Source: Homoserinimonas sp. OAct 916 | GTDB lineage: Bacteria > Actinomycetota > Actinomycetes > Actinomycetales > Microbacteriaceae | DNA: 64,000 bases | Assembly: GCF_003260275.1 (NCBI RefSeq) | Contig: NZ_QJHB01000011.1 | Location: 1-64,000 of the forward strand | Direction of reading: 5' to 3' | Program-made: the position numbers and the translations under genes | Notes under the pieces: generated by a model | Database searches by the model: none | Told to the model about the DNA's origin: nothing | The model's input: the letters and a program-made list of their open reading frames with translations, nothing else | Shown: piece after piece, positions 51,752 to 61,674 of the stretch | Numbering within the stretch: position 1 is the first letter of the stretch | Layout: each line of letters starts with the position of its first letter

Positions 51752-52642
51752 TTAGATCAGCGGGAGCAGGGTGTCGGCGTTGACCTTGACCAGCCAGTCG
51801 TAGTACTCCTCGGTCAAGACACTCGAGCCGTGGTCAATGATGAACTTGAGCTGCTCGGGGTCGATGTCGAGGCCCTCGAAGTTGGTCTCGAGCGCGTTGG
51901 GGTACTTATTCGCCGGAGTGCGGTCGACGGGCGCCACGAACTCTGCGGTGAGCGCCCCCTCGTATCCGATCTCCTTCAGTACGCCCACCAACTCGGTCCA
52001 GTTGTAGGTTCCGTAGCCCGCTGGCATCCGGTTGTTGTCGGCGACGTGGAAGTCGACCAGCTTGTCACCGACAAGACGGATGGCGTCGTAGATGTTCGAC
52101 TCCTCAATATTGATGTGGAACGCATCCAACACCACACCCAGGTTCGGGCCGACCTCGGAGCACAGCGCGAGAGCCTGCTCGGCTCGCGTGATCAAGTAGG
52201 ACTCGAAACGGTTGAGCGGCTCGATACCGACGCGAACGCCTTTTTGCTCGGCAACCTCGTAGATCTCTTTGACGCCCTCGACAAGCCACTTCCACTCCTC
52301 TTCAGGAGTGGCGTCGGGAACGATCTTGCCAACGGTGCCGGGCACAAGCGTGAGGATCTGGCCATCGAGGTCGTGTACGAACTGGATGCAGTCCTTGACG
52401 TACTGCACGCTCGATGCCCGCATCGCCTCATCGGAGCTCTGCATGTTGCGCTTGTCGACCATCAGCGTGACTGCACCCCAGCAGTCGAGCTTGTAGTGGT
52501 CGAGGAGCCCGCGCACGTGCTTGGCGTCATACTGCTGTGGTTCCCCACTGATCTCGATACTCTTGTAACCGTACTTCGCCAGTCGCGCGATCGTGGTTTC
52601 GATCGGCTCGCTGCGCATCCAGTTGTGCATTGACAGGTGCAT
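51752..52642 (-). CDS. Sugar phosphate isomerase/epimerase (TIM barrel), copy 2
   Basis: TIM-barrel protein of 296 residues like D-tagatose/D-psicose 3-epimerases. Metal-site residues fit GIEPLNRFES (Glu), VVLDAFHINIEE (Asp, His), DFHVADNNRM (His) and LTAEFVAP (Glu). AAGGAG six bases upstream supports the ATG at 52642. It is unlike copy 1 in length and motifs, so the two isomerases probably catalyse different steps. Confidence 0.88.
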   Translation of the reverse strand: MHLSMHNWMRSEPIETTIARLAKYGYKSIEISGEPQQYDAKHVRGLLDHYKLDCWGAVTLMVDKRNMQSSDEAMRASSVQYVKDCIQFVHDLDGQILTLVPGTVGKIVPDATPEEEWKWLVEGVKEIYEVAEQKGVRVGIEPLNRFESYLITRAEQALALCSEVGPNLGVVLDAFHINIEESNIYDAIRLVGDKLVDFHVADNNRMPAGYGTYNWTELVGVLKEIGYEGALTAEFVAPVDRTPANKYPNALETNFEGLDIDPEQLKFIIDHGSSVLTEEYYDWLVKVNADTLLPLI

Positions 52643-52726
52643 AACACTCTCCTTCGAGGTTTGAAGCGCGGTGGCGCCAGGTTGGATTGATCGATGTTCA
52701 GTTGTGGTGAATCTGCGTGCCCGAGG

Positions 52727-54211
52727 CTACCAGCGGCTGTTCGTCGGCGGACCGAAGCCCAACTTGCCGGGATTCATGATGCCGTCTGGGTCCCACGCCT
52801 TTTTGAGTGAGCGCATGAGCTCGAAACCATGACCGTACTGCGGGCGCATGAACCGGCCGAGTTTGACGCCGACCCCGTGGTGGTCGTTGACGGTTCCACC
52901 GTTGTTGATGGCCGTGAGGACTCCGGCGTCCCACAGGCGATCATGCAGGGCCAGCGCCTCGGCAGGATCTGACGGCGCCTCGTCGACGTAGAACCGATCG
53001 TAGATCATCGCGCCCCAGTCGTACCAGTGAGACAGGTGGGCAGTGTATCGCGCGCCATACTCGGCGAACTCGGTCTCGATCAGCTCCTTGCGGGCGCGAT
53101 AGATCTTCGGGATGGCGCTGAAGCGCGCCACTGTGTCGAATGTTCCGTAGAGCAGCGGTGGCTGCGGCAGTTTGCCGCGCGCATATGGCTCATACTTTCC
53201 ATCCCACCAGACCTCGCCGAGATCGGGGCCGAGCGACGTGCCTTCGGATTTCTCCACCAGAGCGGTGATTGCCTTCACCTCGTAGTCGACCAACTCCTGG
53301 TCACCATCGCACACGACCACCATCAAAGTGCCGGTGAACGAGGTACCCACCCAGTCCTTCAACTTGAGGCTGTCGGCCTCGTCGTAGAGTCGGATGACAG
53401 AAGGGCGCAAGCGGTTGGCCATGATCTGTCGCCCGGCTTCGATCCCCGCAAAGATGTTGGGAAAACTGAATGACAGGAAGCTGCGCGTCTCGGGCAACGG
53501 GTCAACCCGCATCGAAGCTTCGGTGATCACACCAAGGGTGCCCTCTGAGCCGACGAATGTCTGCAACAGGTCGGAGCCCGCGGCGTGGCTCGGCACGGGC
53601 AGGGTCTTCACCGTCTTGCCCGGAGCCACCACGACCTCGAGCTGCAGCACCTGGTCTTCAGCCTTGCCGTATTTTGTGGAGACGACGCCCGATCCGCGTG
53701 CCGCGATGAAACCGCCGATGGTGGCACCGAGGTGGTAGGAGCCGGGGTAGTGAGCAAGGGTCAGACCCTTCTTGTTGAGCTCTTCCTCCAGCTTCGGGCC
53801 ATCGATTCCCGTCTGGACCGTGGCAACGAGGCTCTCCTCGTCGATCTCGATGATGTCGGTCATGCGCGCGAGGTCTAGTGCGATGCCGCCGTATGGGGCG
53901 AAGGTGCCACCCTGGGTTCCCGACCCTCCCCCGCGAGGAGTGATCGGAACCTTATAGTCAGAGGCGATCTCTACAACACGCTCGACTTCTTCAGTGGTGC
54001 GCGGGCGCACGACGAAATCAGCGCTGGGCTGTGGCAGGTCCTTGTACTGGAAGTACTTGGACATCCAGGACCAGTCGGAGGCCTGGGCTTGAAGATCGGA
54101 GCTATCGGTGCTGACGTGGTCGGTTCCCACAGCTGTGGCAAGTTCTCGCGCTATCTGGCCCCGAAGGTAATATTCGCCGCTCACTCCGCTGGACTGTGGA
54201 TTCTGGCTCAC
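52727..54211 (-). CDS. GlcD-like FAD-linked oxidase
   Basis: PCMH/VAO-fold FAD enzyme of 494 residues, similar to D-lactate/glycolate dehydrogenases and alkyl-DHAP-synthase-like oxidases. The FAD-binding segments are PITPRGGGSGTQGG (about 90-103) and GATIGGFIAARGSGVVSTKYG. The C-terminal FAD-oxidase domain ends with the family's DPDGIMNPGKLGFGP. The GTG start is fixed by AAGGAG five bases upstream. It is the first gene of the operon carrying the isomerase, UPF0261, creatininase and GntR genes. It probably oxidises a 2-hydroxy acid or polyol. Confidence 0.87.
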   Translation of the reverse strand: MSQNPQSSGVSGEYYLRGQIARELATAVGTDHVSTDSSDLQAQASDWSWMSKYFQYKDLPQPSADFVVRPRTTEEVERVVEIASDYKVPITPRGGGSGTQGGTFAPYGGIALDLARMTDIIEIDEESLVATVQTGIDGPKLEEELNKKGLTLAHYPGSYHLGATIGGFIAARGSGVVSTKYGKAEDQVLQLEVVVAPGKTVKTLPVPSHAAGSDLLQTFVGSEGTLGVITEASMRVDPLPETRSFLSFSFPNIFAGIEAGRQIMANRLRPSVIRLYDEADSLKLKDWVGTSFTGTLMVVVCDGDQELVDYEVKAITALVEKSEGTSLGPDLGEVWWDGKYEPYARGKLPQPPLLYGTFDTVARFSAIPKIYRARKELIETEFAEYGARYTAHLSHWYDWGAMIYDRFYVDEAPSDPAEALALHDRLWDAGVLTAINNGGTVNDHHGVGVKLGRFMRPQYGHGFELMRSLKKAWDPDGIMNPGKLGFGPPTNSRW

Positions 54212-54279
54212 CTGGTCTCCTTAAAAATTAGGTAGGCAGGCGGTGCCGCAACCACTGGGGAGCAACCCTGCACCGACCT

Positions 54280-54302
54280 TGTATCCGTATCTGTATACAA
54301 GT
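54280..54302. promoter_or_regulatory. Operator copy 2 of the catabolic regulon
   Basis: TGTATCC (54280-54286) and TGTATACAAGT (54292-54302) have the same spacing as at 46.3 kb. The outer ends CTTGTAT and ATACAAG also form an inverted repeat. The element lies 69 bp upstream of the FAD oxidase start, where it can control the whole minus-strand operon including the GntR gene. The rest of 54212-54436 shows no gene. Confidence 0.7.
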
Positions 54303-54436
54303 AAGAACACTAGCTGTTTTCTGGCGTAGCTGTCAACCACGAACTGGGCTCAGCATGCTCAAAATCGGTATTCCCGTCCAGCGCCCCGATCGCCGGATCG
54401 GATGGCGGCCAGCCCCGCCGATTGGCGCGAATCCGG

Positions 54437-55840
54437 CTAACGGGCCGAGTATTGTGCCCGGATCACAGGGTGGACACGCGGTTCAGAATTCGATACAAGC
54501 TCGATCGGCCAGCGTGGACGACTACCCGTCAACACCCAGGCCGCCTGAGCTGCAGCTCCATCAGCCACATATTCTGAGAATCCCGGCACACTGATTGGAA
54601 GATCAAAGACTTGGGTTGCGATCTCCTGCACGGCTGCGTTGCGTGCCGCTCCGCCGATCAGGAGAATTCGTTTCGCGGTCGTGCCCGGCCCGCGTACGGC
54701 ATCCACCCCATCGGCAAGTCCGCACAGCATCCCCTCGAACGAGGCTCGTGCAAGGTTGTTGCTCGTGGAGTTCTTCAGGGTCATACCGAACAACGTCGCA
54801 GTCGCGTCCGGCAGATTGGGGGTTCGTTCCCCCTCGAAGTACGGCTGCAGAACGAGACCACCGGCACCGGGTTCCGCAGCGAGCGCGAGTTCTGCGAGCT
54901 GATCATGGTCGACCTCCAACAGGCGGCAGGCCGCGTCGAGCACCCTGGCTGCATTGAGGGTTGCCACCAGCGGCAGTGCACGACCGCTGGCATCGGCGAA
55001 TCCGGCGACGAGCCCGGTCGCATCAGCCGTGCCCTCGTCTGCGACGATGTATGCGGTCCCACTCGTGCCGAGCGATAGCACGACGTCACCGACTTCGGCC
55101 CCCAGCCCGAGTGCGGCCGCCGCGTTGTCACCGGCACCCGGCCCGATCACGACACCGTCTTGAGTCACGCCAGCCGGCTCGGCCGGCCCGAGCACGCGCG
55201 GCAGTACACAGTCGCGCCCCAACGCGGCGCGAAGCAGATCGCGGTCATATTCACCGGTGGACGGGTTCCAGTAGCCTGTTCCACTCGCGTCGGAGCGGTC
55301 GGTGACCAACTCGTCGAATCGAGCCCGGCGGCCAGCGGATTCGTCGACCGGTCCGAATCCGCGCAATCGCCAGGTCAGCCAGTCGTGGGGAAGCGCGACC
55401 GCGGCAACGCGTGACGCATTCTCGGGCTCGGTGTCGCGCAGCCAACGCAGTTTGCTGATCGTGAATGACGCCACAGGGACAAGGCCGGTGCGCCGCGCAA
55501 GCTCGGCCGCGCCGAACTCATCGATCAGGTCGGCTGCGGCCTCAGCCGAGCGGCTGTCGTTCCAGAGCAATGCGTCTCGGATGACCCGGCCGAACTCATC
55601 GAGCGCAACCATCCCGTGTTGTTGGCCCGCGATCGACAGTGCGGCGACGTCGCTGATGCCTCCGGCGTCAACGACCGCTTCGGCCAACGCCAGCCACCAC
55701 TGTTCGGGGTCGACCTCGGTGCCATTCGGATGCGCGGCGCGTCCCGACCTGACCAGACGGCCTGACTCGCACTCCCGGATGACGACCTTACAACTCTGCG
55801 TCGACGAGTCGACGCCTGCTACGAGGGTTTGCGGCGTCAC
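54437..55840 (-). CDS. xylB: Xylulokinase
   Basis: FGGY-family sugar kinase of 467 residues that phosphorylates D-xylulose to xylulose-5-phosphate. It shows [12 protein letters not shown] (ATP-site phosphate-1 loop), the substrate-binding [25 protein letters not shown] with the catalytic aspartate, LGTSGTAY, and the C-terminal adenosine motif [12 protein letters not shown]. It starts two bases after the xylA stop and is surely cotranscribed. Confidence 0.95.
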   Translation of the reverse strand: MTPQTLVAGVDSSTQSCKVVIRECESGRLVRSGRAAHPNGTEVDPEQWWLALAEAVVDAGGISDVAALSIAGQQHGMVALDEFGRVIRDALLWNDSRSAEAAADLIDEFGAAELARRTGLVPVASFTISKLRWLRDTEPENASRVAAVALPHDWLTWRLRGFGPVDESAGRRARFDELVTDRSDASGTGYWNPSTGEYDRDLLRAALGRDCVLPRVLGPAEPAGVTQDGVVIGPGAGDNAAAALGLGAEVGDVVLSLGTSGTAYIVADEGTADATGLVAGFADASGRALPLVATLNAARVLDAACRLLEVDHDQLAELALAAEPGAGGLVLQPYFEGERTPNLPDATATLFGMTLKNSTSNNLARASFEGMLCGLADGVDAVRGPGTTAKRILLIGGAARNAAVQEIATQVFDLPISVPGFSEYVADGAAAQAAWVLTGSRPRWPIELVSNSEPRVHPVIRAQYSAR

Positions 55841-55842
55841 AA

Positions 55843-57033
55843 CTAGCGGGCCCCCATCAGGTGCTCCACGGCCAATTGCTGCAGTCGGACGAACCCGAAC
55901 CCCTTGCCGTTGAAGTAGGCATCGGTGTCGAAGTCTTCGAACGAGGCCCGGTCAGCCAGCAGGTCGTCGCAGCTCTCACCGGGTGCGAGGGTCGGCGTCA
56001 ACAACTCGGCGACCCGGGAGGCGGCGAGCGCCTCGTGCACCTCGGGGTCGGCGCGGAACGCCGCGGCGCGTTCCTTGAGCAGAAGGTACGTGCGCATGTT
56101 CGCCGCGGCAGACTCCCAGACGCCGGTCGCATCCTCGGTGCGGCTCGGTTTGTAGTCGAAGTGGCGGGGACCGTCGTAAGCCTGGCCGCCATCTGGGCCG
56201 CCGTTCTCCAGCAGGTCAACCAGGGAGAAAGCGTTCTGCAGGTCACCGTGGCCGAAAACGAGATCCTGGTCATACTTGATCCCTCGCTGGCCGTTCAAAT
56301 CGAGATGAAACAGCTTGCCCTGGTACAGTGCCTGGGCAATTCCTGCGGTGTAGTTCAACCCGGCCATCTGTTCGTGGCCGACCTCAGGGTTCACGCCGAC
56401 CAGTTCGGGACGCTCCAGGGTTTCGATGAAGGCCAATGCGTGACCGACCGTGGGAAGCAGGATGTCTCCTCTGGGCTCGTTCGGTTTCGGTTCAATGGCG
56501 AACCGAATGTCGTAGCCCTTGTCGGTGACATAGTCCCCCAGAAGGTTCACCGCCTCGCGGTATCGTTCCAGTGCCGCCCGGATGTCTTTGGCCGCATCGT
56601 ATTCGGCCCCCTCCCGCCCTCCCCACATGACGAATGTCTTCGCCCCGAGTTCGGCGGCGAGATCAATGTTGCGCAGAACCTTGCGCAGCGCAAACCTGCG
56701 CACCGCGCGGTCGTTCGAGGTGAATCCACCGTCTTTGAACACCGGGGCGCTGAAGAGGTTGGTCGTCACCATGGGCACGATCATTCCGGTGTCACCCAGA
56801 GCTTGCTTCAGACGGTCGATCTGCGTCTGCCTTGCGGCATCCGTCGAGCCGAAGGGATACAGGTCATCATCGTGGAATGTCAGCCCGTACGCGCCGAGAC
56901 CGGCGAGCTTCTCAACCGCTTCAACGACGTCGAGGTGTTCGCGAGTCGGCCCGCCGAACGGATCAGATCCGTTGTAGCCAACGGTCCAGAGTCCGAACGA
57001 GAACTTGTCGTCGCGGGTGGGTATCAGGGACAT
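55843..57033 (-). CDS. xylA: Xylose isomerase
   Basis: TIM-barrel isomerase of 396 residues converting D-xylose to D-xylulose. Catalytic residues are visible in [10 protein letters not shown] (His, Asp), [11 protein letters not shown] (Glu, Lys), [11 protein letters not shown] (Glu, His) and [14 protein letters not shown] (metal-binding Asp residues). The ATG at 57033 with GGAG six bases upstream is preferred over the earlier TTG/ATG codons. It belongs to the actinobacterial short class. No xylose transporter gene lies in the window. Confidence 0.96.
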   Translation of the reverse strand: MSLIPTRDDKFSFGLWTVGYNGSDPFGGPTREHLDVVEAVEKLAGLGAYGLTFHDDDLYPFGSTDAARQTQIDRLKQALGDTGMIVPMVTTNLFSAPVFKDGGFTSNDRAVRRFALRKVLRNIDLAAELGAKTFVMWGGREGAEYDAAKDIRAALERYREAVNLLGDYVTDKGYDIRFAIEPKPNEPRGDILLPTVGHALAFIETLERPELVGVNPEVGHEQMAGLNYTAGIAQALYQGKLFHLDLNGQRGIKYDQDLVFGHGDLQNAFSLVDLLENGGPDGGQAYDGPRHFDYKPSRTEDATGVWESAAANMRTYLLLKERAAAFRADPEVHEALAASRVAELLTPTLAPGESCDDLLADRASFEDFDTDAYFNGKGFGFVRLQQLAVEHLMGAR

Positions 57034-57080
57034 GATGGGCTCCATTGTGGTCAACTTTGACGTGTGGCGGCGAAAAACGC

Positions 57081-57094
57081 GATAATAAGTTATC
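57081..57094. promoter_or_regulatory. Candidate operator between xylA and the ROK gene
   Basis: GATAATAAGTTATC is a perfect five-base inverted repeat around TAAG in an otherwise AT-rich 80-bp promoter. GATAAT could also be the -10 element for the ROK gene. A ROK repressor bound here would control both directions. Confidence 0.45.
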
Positions 57095-57134
57095 TCTCAC
57101 AACATATCTGATTTCCGGCAGTTAGGACAGGCGC

Positions 57135-58385
57135 ATGCCCACAAACATCGCGTCCAGGCTCGCTGCAACGGAGCGCGGGAACAACAATGACCAGGCCCGG
57201 CGGCACAACCTTTCCACCATGCTGGGCATCCTTCATCGACACGGCATGCAGACGCGCGCCGAGTTGACCAGGCGCACAGGCCTCAACCGCTCGACCATTG
57301 GCGCTCTGGTCGGTGAGCTGGTTGCCCTCGGCCTCGTGAACGAGGCCTCCACGCCCCAGACCGCGGTCGACGCGCCGGCAGCGGGGCGCCCAGCAGGGCG
57401 ATCAGCGGGGCGCCCGAGCCCGACAGTAAAAGTGCGTGAATCCGTTGCGGCAATCGCAGTCAATCCTGATACTGACGCGGTCACGATCGGCCTGATCGGA
57501 TTGGGCGGCGCCGTGCTGGGGCGGGTTCGACGACCCACCGCAACGATTCCGAGCGCCGCAGAGGTCGTGTCGATGGTGGTCGAGGCGGCCCAGGCAATGG
57601 CTGCAGAGATCAGTGAACTCCAGATCATCGCGGTGGGTGCCGCTGTTCCGGGTCTGGTCAACACCTCGACCGGCACTGTCGCCTTCGCGCCCCACCTGGG
57701 CTGGCGCAACGAGGAGTTCGCCGACGCGCTCGAGAGCGCACTCGGCGTTGACGCAGCAGTCGGCAACGATGCCAATCTCGGTGCGATTGCCGAAGGTCTG
57801 TATGGTGCGGGGCGCGGAGCCGCTGACTTCGTTTACCTCAATGGCAGCACGAGCGGGATCGGCGGAGGTGTCTTCTCCGCCGGTCACCCACTGTTCGGTG
57901 CACACGGGTATGGTGCAGAGCTCGGTCACACCCGAGTCAACGCTTCGGGGCGGGCCTGCCACTGCGGCCGCACCGGATGCTTCGAGACCGAGGTGAACAT
58001 CAGGCGCCTTCTCGCGCCGATCGAGCTTCGCTCAGTTGATCTTGACGAACTGGATGCCGTTCTCCGAGGTCCGCACAGCAGCCGCCTCCGCCCCGAGGTG
58101 ACCAGACAGCTTGATGTCATCGCCGAGAAGATCGTTGACTTCATCAGTATCTTCGACCCCGAGCTGGTCATTCTCGGTGGCCACCTCGGCTCACTCTACG
58201 ACGTCGCGGCCAGCTATCTGGATTCGTGGCACGCGTCGATGTCGTTCGCTTCACTCGAGCGAACGGTCACGATCAAACGTGCACAGTTGGGCCCAAATCT
58301 GCTGCTGATCGGGGCGGCCGAGATCGCGTTTGCCCGACTTCTGGCAGATCCGTCATCGATTGCTTCTCTGGAGATTTTGGCCTGA
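57135..58385 (+). CDS. ROK-family repressor, XylR-like
   Basis: Regulator of 416 residues. The N-terminal helix-turn-helix is at about 38-60 (TRAELTRRTGLNRSTIGALVGEL). A Pro/Ala/Arg-rich linker of short GRPAGRSAGRPSP repeats follows, then the ROK sugar-sensor domain with GLVNTSTGTVAFAPHLGW, NDANLGAIAEG and the zinc motif CHCGRTGCFE near 275. Its position divergent from xylA indicates xylose-responsive repression. The ROK domain is full length. Confidence 0.9.
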   Translation: MPTNIASRLAATERGNNNDQARRHNLSTMLGILHRHGMQTRAELTRRTGLNRSTIGALVGELVALGLVNEASTPQTAVDAPAAGRPAGRSAGRPSPTVKVRESVAAIAVNPDTDAVTIGLIGLGGAVLGRVRRPTATIPSAAEVVSMVVEAAQAMAAEISELQIIAVGAAVPGLVNTSTGTVAFAPHLGWRNEEFADALESALGVDAAVGNDANLGAIAEGLYGAGRGAADFVYLNGSTSGIGGGVFSAGHPLFGAHGYGAELGHTRVNASGRACHCGRTGCFETEVNIRRLLAPIELRSVDLDELDAVLRGPHSSRLRPEVTRQLDVIAEKIVDFISIFDPELVILGGHLGSLYDVAASYLDSWHASMSFASLERTVTIKRAQLGPNLLLIGAAEIAFARLLADPSSIASLEILA

Positions 58386-58461
58386 GGAGAATGCGTCAGG
58401 AGCGCGCGCGACCCTCCGACGCCGAAGGCACGTCCTTTCTTCGCAGCGTGGGATCGCATAG

Positions 58462-58480
58462 TATGTGGTCAGACCACATA
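58462..58480. promoter_or_regulatory. Palindromic operator of the lactate-type GntR regulator
   Basis: TATGTGGTCAGACCACATA is a perfect 19-bp palindrome with a single central A, 18 bp upstream of the GntR start. The core TGGTCnGACCA is the site type recognised by LldR/FadR-group GntR proteins, so autoregulation with control of the downstream oxidase is likely. Confidence 0.8.
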
Positions 58481-58497
58481 GATCAGGACGGGCAGCA

Positions 58498-59337
58498 GTG
58501 ACCGCAGACCAACGCGCATGGCGCATCGTGCTCGAGACGATCGAGCGCGATCTGCTGAGTGGCGCGCTGAAGCCAGGCGATCGCCTGCCCGGCGAACGTG
58601 CACTCGCCGCTGAACTCGGGGTCGGGCGTTCCAGCGTACGAGAGGCACTGCGCGTGCTCGAGGTGCTCGGGCTGGTCCGTACCAATACCGGCTCGGGGCC
58701 TCTCGCCGGCGCCATGATCGTCGCGACCCCCGCCGGTGGCATGTCGCAACTGATGCGCCTTCAGGTGGCCGCGACGGGATTTCCGGTCGCAGCCATCGTG
58801 CGAACCCGACTGGTGCTCGAGACCGCGGTGGTCGCCGAGTTGGCGCTGGCCGCGAAATCTGCGCCACTTGATGAAGCACAGCAACTGCTCGACGCGATGG
58901 GCTCGCCCGCGCTCACCCCGGCCGAATTTCTTGCTCTGGATGCCGCGTTTCATGTCGCCCTGGCCGAAGCATCCGCAAATCAGGTGATCACCGCGATGAT
59001 GGCTGGGCTGCGAAATTCGATCGAGGGTTATGTGCTCGCGGGGGTCGCGCGGCTGCCCGATTGGGCTTCCTCCGTCGATCGGTTGCGGGCAGAACACAGT
59101 GGCATCCTCGCAGCGATTCGGGTGGGAGACGCTGACCTCGCCCGCACCCGGATGCACGACCACATCGCCGGCTATTACGCCGAGACCAAGCTCACCGATG
59201 ATCACGTCGACCGTGACGATGACGACCTGACCGCCTTCGCCCGGCATCCCCGACGAATGCCGGCCCAAAAGACCCCGCTCCAACAGACCCCGCCCCAAAA
59301 GACCCCAGACCAAAAAAGAGAGCCCCACCATGGTTAA
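58498..59337 (+). CDS. GntR-family (FCD) regulator, LldR-like
   Basis: Regulator of 279 residues. The N-terminal winged helix is [37 protein letters not shown] (split across about 15-52). The FCD domain has the sensor residues in [15 protein letters not shown] and two later histidines in RAEHSGI and [10 protein letters not shown] tail of pentapeptide repeats ([20 protein letters not shown]) follows about 20 acidic and basic residues and is unusual for the family. The GTG at 58498 is chosen; the upstream frame crosses the operator. The stop overlaps the LldD start by eight bases. Confidence 0.9.
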   Translation: MTADQRAWRIVLETIERDLLSGALKPGDRLPGERALAAELGVGRSSVREALRVLEVLGLVRTNTGSGPLAGAMIVATPAGGMSQLMRLQVAATGFPVAAIVRTRLVLETAVVAELALAAKSAPLDEAQQLLDAMGSPALTPAEFLALDAAFHVALAEASANQVITAMMAGLRNSIEGYVLAGVARLPDWASSVDRLRAEHSGILAAIRVGDADLARTRMHDHIAGYYAETKLTDDHVDRDDDDLTAFARHPRRMPAQKTPLQQTPPQKTPDQKREPHHG

Positions 59338-60784
59338 GCGCCAGTTTCCGAAACCCCGCGACCTCGCCCCACTGATGAAGTTCAAGAAGGTGGAGCTGAA
59401 CGCGAAGAAGCGTCGACTCGCCTCGGCCCTGACGATCTACGACCTGCGCCGCATCGCCGCCCGCCGAACCCCGAAAGCCGCGTTCGATTACACCGAGGGC
59501 GCAGCCGAGGCAGAGCTCTCCCTCGCCCGCGCCCGTCAGGCGTTCGAGGACATCCAGTTCAATCCGGCCATCCTGCGCGATGTCTCCACCGTCGACACGA
59601 GCCGCACGGTACTCGGCGGGCCGGTCTCTATGCCGTTCGGTATCGCCCCCACCGGCTTCACCCGCATGATGCAGACCGAGGGCGAGATCGCCGGGGCGCG
59701 CGCCGCGTTCCGGGCGGGCATCCCATTCTCACTGTCGACCATGGGCACCGCGTCGATCGAAGACGTCAAGGCGGCGAACCCGGGCCGCAATTGGTTTCAG
59801 CTCTACATGTGGAAAGACCGTGACCGCTCGATGGCGCTCGTCGAACGTGCGGCGGCCGCAGGGTACGACACTCTGCTGGTGACCGTCGACGTTCCCGTGG
59901 CTGGCGCCCGACTGCGCGATACTCGAAACGGCATGTCGATCCCGCCTGCGCTCACACCGAAAACAATTGTCAACGCCATCCCTAGGCCCGAGTGGTGGAT
60001 CAACTTTCTTACTACTGAACCGCTCGCGTTCGCGTCACTGAGTCGTTGGTCGGGCACCGTCGGCGAGATGCTCGACGCCATGTTCGATCCGACCGTCACT
60101 TTCGAAGACCTCGCCTGGATCAAAGACCAGTGGCCCGGCAAGCTCGTGGTCAAGGGCGTGCAGAATGTGGACGATGCCCGCAAGCTCGCGGCCATGGGCG
60201 TCGACGGAATCGTGCTCTCCAACCACGGCGGGCGCCAGCTCGACCGCGCGCCGATCCCATTCCACCTGCTGCCCGAGGTCGTGCGCGAAGTCGGTGGCGA
60301 CACCGAGGTGCTGCTCGATACCGGCATCATGGCCGGGGCAGACATCGTGGCATCGATCGCGCTCGGTGCCCGCTTCACCCTCGTCGGCCGCGCCTACCTC
60401 TACGGGCTGATGGCCGGCGGTGAGGCGGGGGTTGACCGCATGATCCAGATTCTCTCGGAGCAGATCACCCGCACGATGCGGCTGCTCGGCGTCAATTCCC
60501 TCGACGAGCTCGAGCCTGGTCACGTCACCCAGCTGGCCCGGCTCACGCCGATTGCTCGCGAGCCAACGGATGCGGCCTCCACCGCCTCATCGAAGGCATC
60601 CTTACCGAAGACAGCGTCCGTCAAGACAGCCCCAGCGAAGACAGTTCCGGTTAAGACAGCCTCCGGCAAGACGGCCATTCGCAAAACTGCCTCATCCAAA
60701 CCGGATGGGGCCAAGGCCGCGAAGCGCGAATCTTCGTCGGCCGAATCCAGCCCGACCAAGATCAAGGCAGAAGGCAAGAAGTAG
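59330..60784 (+). CDS. lldD: LldD-type FMN alpha-hydroxy-acid oxidase/dehydrogenase
   Basis: FMN TIM-barrel enzyme of 484 residues that oxidises L-lactate or a related 2-hydroxy acid to the keto acid. Motifs are [40 protein letters not shown] (active-site lysine), [10 protein letters not shown] (catalytic histidine near 298) and [23 protein letters not shown]. The core ends near residue 410. An extra 70-residue tail made of about seven KT-containing pentapeptides ([30 protein letters not shown]) follows and is rich in Lys and Ala. It is in one operon with its regulator. Confidence 0.9.
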   Translation: MVKRQFPKPRDLAPLMKFKKVELNAKKRRLASALTIYDLRRIAARRTPKAAFDYTEGAAEAELSLARARQAFEDIQFNPAILRDVSTVDTSRTVLGGPVSMPFGIAPTGFTRMMQTEGEIAGARAAFRAGIPFSLSTMGTASIEDVKAANPGRNWFQLYMWKDRDRSMALVERAAAAGYDTLLVTVDVPVAGARLRDTRNGMSIPPALTPKTIVNAIPRPEWWINFLTTEPLAFASLSRWSGTVGEMLDAMFDPTVTFEDLAWIKDQWPGKLVVKGVQNVDDARKLAAMGVDGIVLSNHGGRQLDRAPIPFHLLPEVVREVGGDTEVLLDTGIMAGADIVASIALGARFTLVGRAYLYGLMAGGEAGVDRMIQILSEQITRTMRLLGVNSLDELEPGHVTQLARLTPIAREPTDAASTASSKASLPKTASVKTAPAKTVPVKTASGKTAIRKTASSKPDGAKAAKRESSSAESSPTKIKAEGKK

Positions 60785-60819
60785 GGTGTGGCTCGGCGGG
60801 TCTGGCTCGCAGTCGAGCA

Positions 60820-61674
60820 TCAACAACCAGGTCCGCGCGGGTTCTCCAGACAGGTGCGGTCGACGAGGACGGTCTTCGCCTCGCCGGCCACAGCGGTGAT
60901 GCGGTTGCCATCGGAAGTCACCGTGCCCGCGACCTGGAGCCAGTCGTAGCCGACGAAGCGATACTCGGCAGAATAGGCCAGCTGCACGTCGATCGAATAC
61001 GTTCCACGGTCACGGTAGACGTGGCTGGTGGCGGTTGGTGAGAACTCCGATTGGCTCAACTGCGCCCAGGTCGCCCCACCCGTCGCTGTCGACGCGTAGG
61101 TGCTGTCGCCGTACGACCAATGAAAAGTATCGGGCGCATACCGCACCTCGATCGGCCAGCCCAGCAACTCCCCGGTGAGCGTGTGGGCGGATGCCTGCGC
61201 CACAAAGTTCGTGTCGAGGCCCACCAGGATCCAGCCCTCGGGCTCCATCGTGACGTCAGGGATCGCGGGCCGGAACGTGGCCAGGTCGCTCAAGGTCACT
61301 GTCGGCGGCTCCACAACCGGGTCTGGTTCTGCGGGCGTGGTGTCGCACGCAGCACCATCCGCGCAACCGACGTTGGGCAGCCCCGGACCAGCGGCGTCGG
61401 GCGCACTATCGCCGTGGGGCGCGGCGTTGTTTGTGCCGGATTCATCAGGTTGGTTCGGCCCGGGAGCAGGGTTGTCGATCGTCGCCCAGATGTCGGTCTC
61501 GCCGTCGTCACTCTCGGCGCCGGAGGATGGTGGTTCGCAACCCCCGATCTTGGCAAGCTCTTCAGAGCACTCTGAAGACGGCCCCGCGACAACCGCGCTC
61601 GGGCCGGAAACAATGCCGGCGGCAACACCGATTGCGACGAGTGTGACCGCTAGCAGAAGTTTTTGCCGGACCAT
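60820..61674 (-). CDS. Secreted PKD-like domain protein
   Basis: Exported protein of 284 residues. The signal peptide spans about 1-30 (hydrophobic run, then AGPSS). A low-complexity Pro/Asp/Gly-rich segment continues to about 125 and contains several cysteines. A PKD-like beta-sandwich follows (FHWSYGD, then TSHVYRDRGTYSIDVQLAYSAEYRF), and the protein ends TCLENPRGPGC. Its 5' end overlaps the 3' end of the lipoprotein gene by 25 bp, so the two are cotranscribed. Function unknown. Confidence 0.75.
   Translation of the reverse strand: MVRQKLLLAVTLVAIGVAAGIVSGPSAVVAGPSSECSEELAKIGGCEPPSSGAESDDGETDIWATIDNPAPGPNQPDESGTNNAAPHGDSAPDAAGPGLPNVGCADGAACDTTPAEPDPVVEPPTVTLSDLATFRPAIPDVTMEPEGWILVGLDTNFVAQASAHTLTGELLGWPIEVRYAPDTFHWSYGDSTYASTATGGATWAQLSQSEFSPTATSHVYRDRGTYSIDVQLAYSAEYRFVGYDWLQVAGTVTSDGNRITAVAGEAKTVLVDRTCLENPRGPGC

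Noticed and set aside
55861-57060. Plus-strand open frame of 399 codons
   Set aside because: Antisense to xylA, where all catalytic residues are present on the minus strand.
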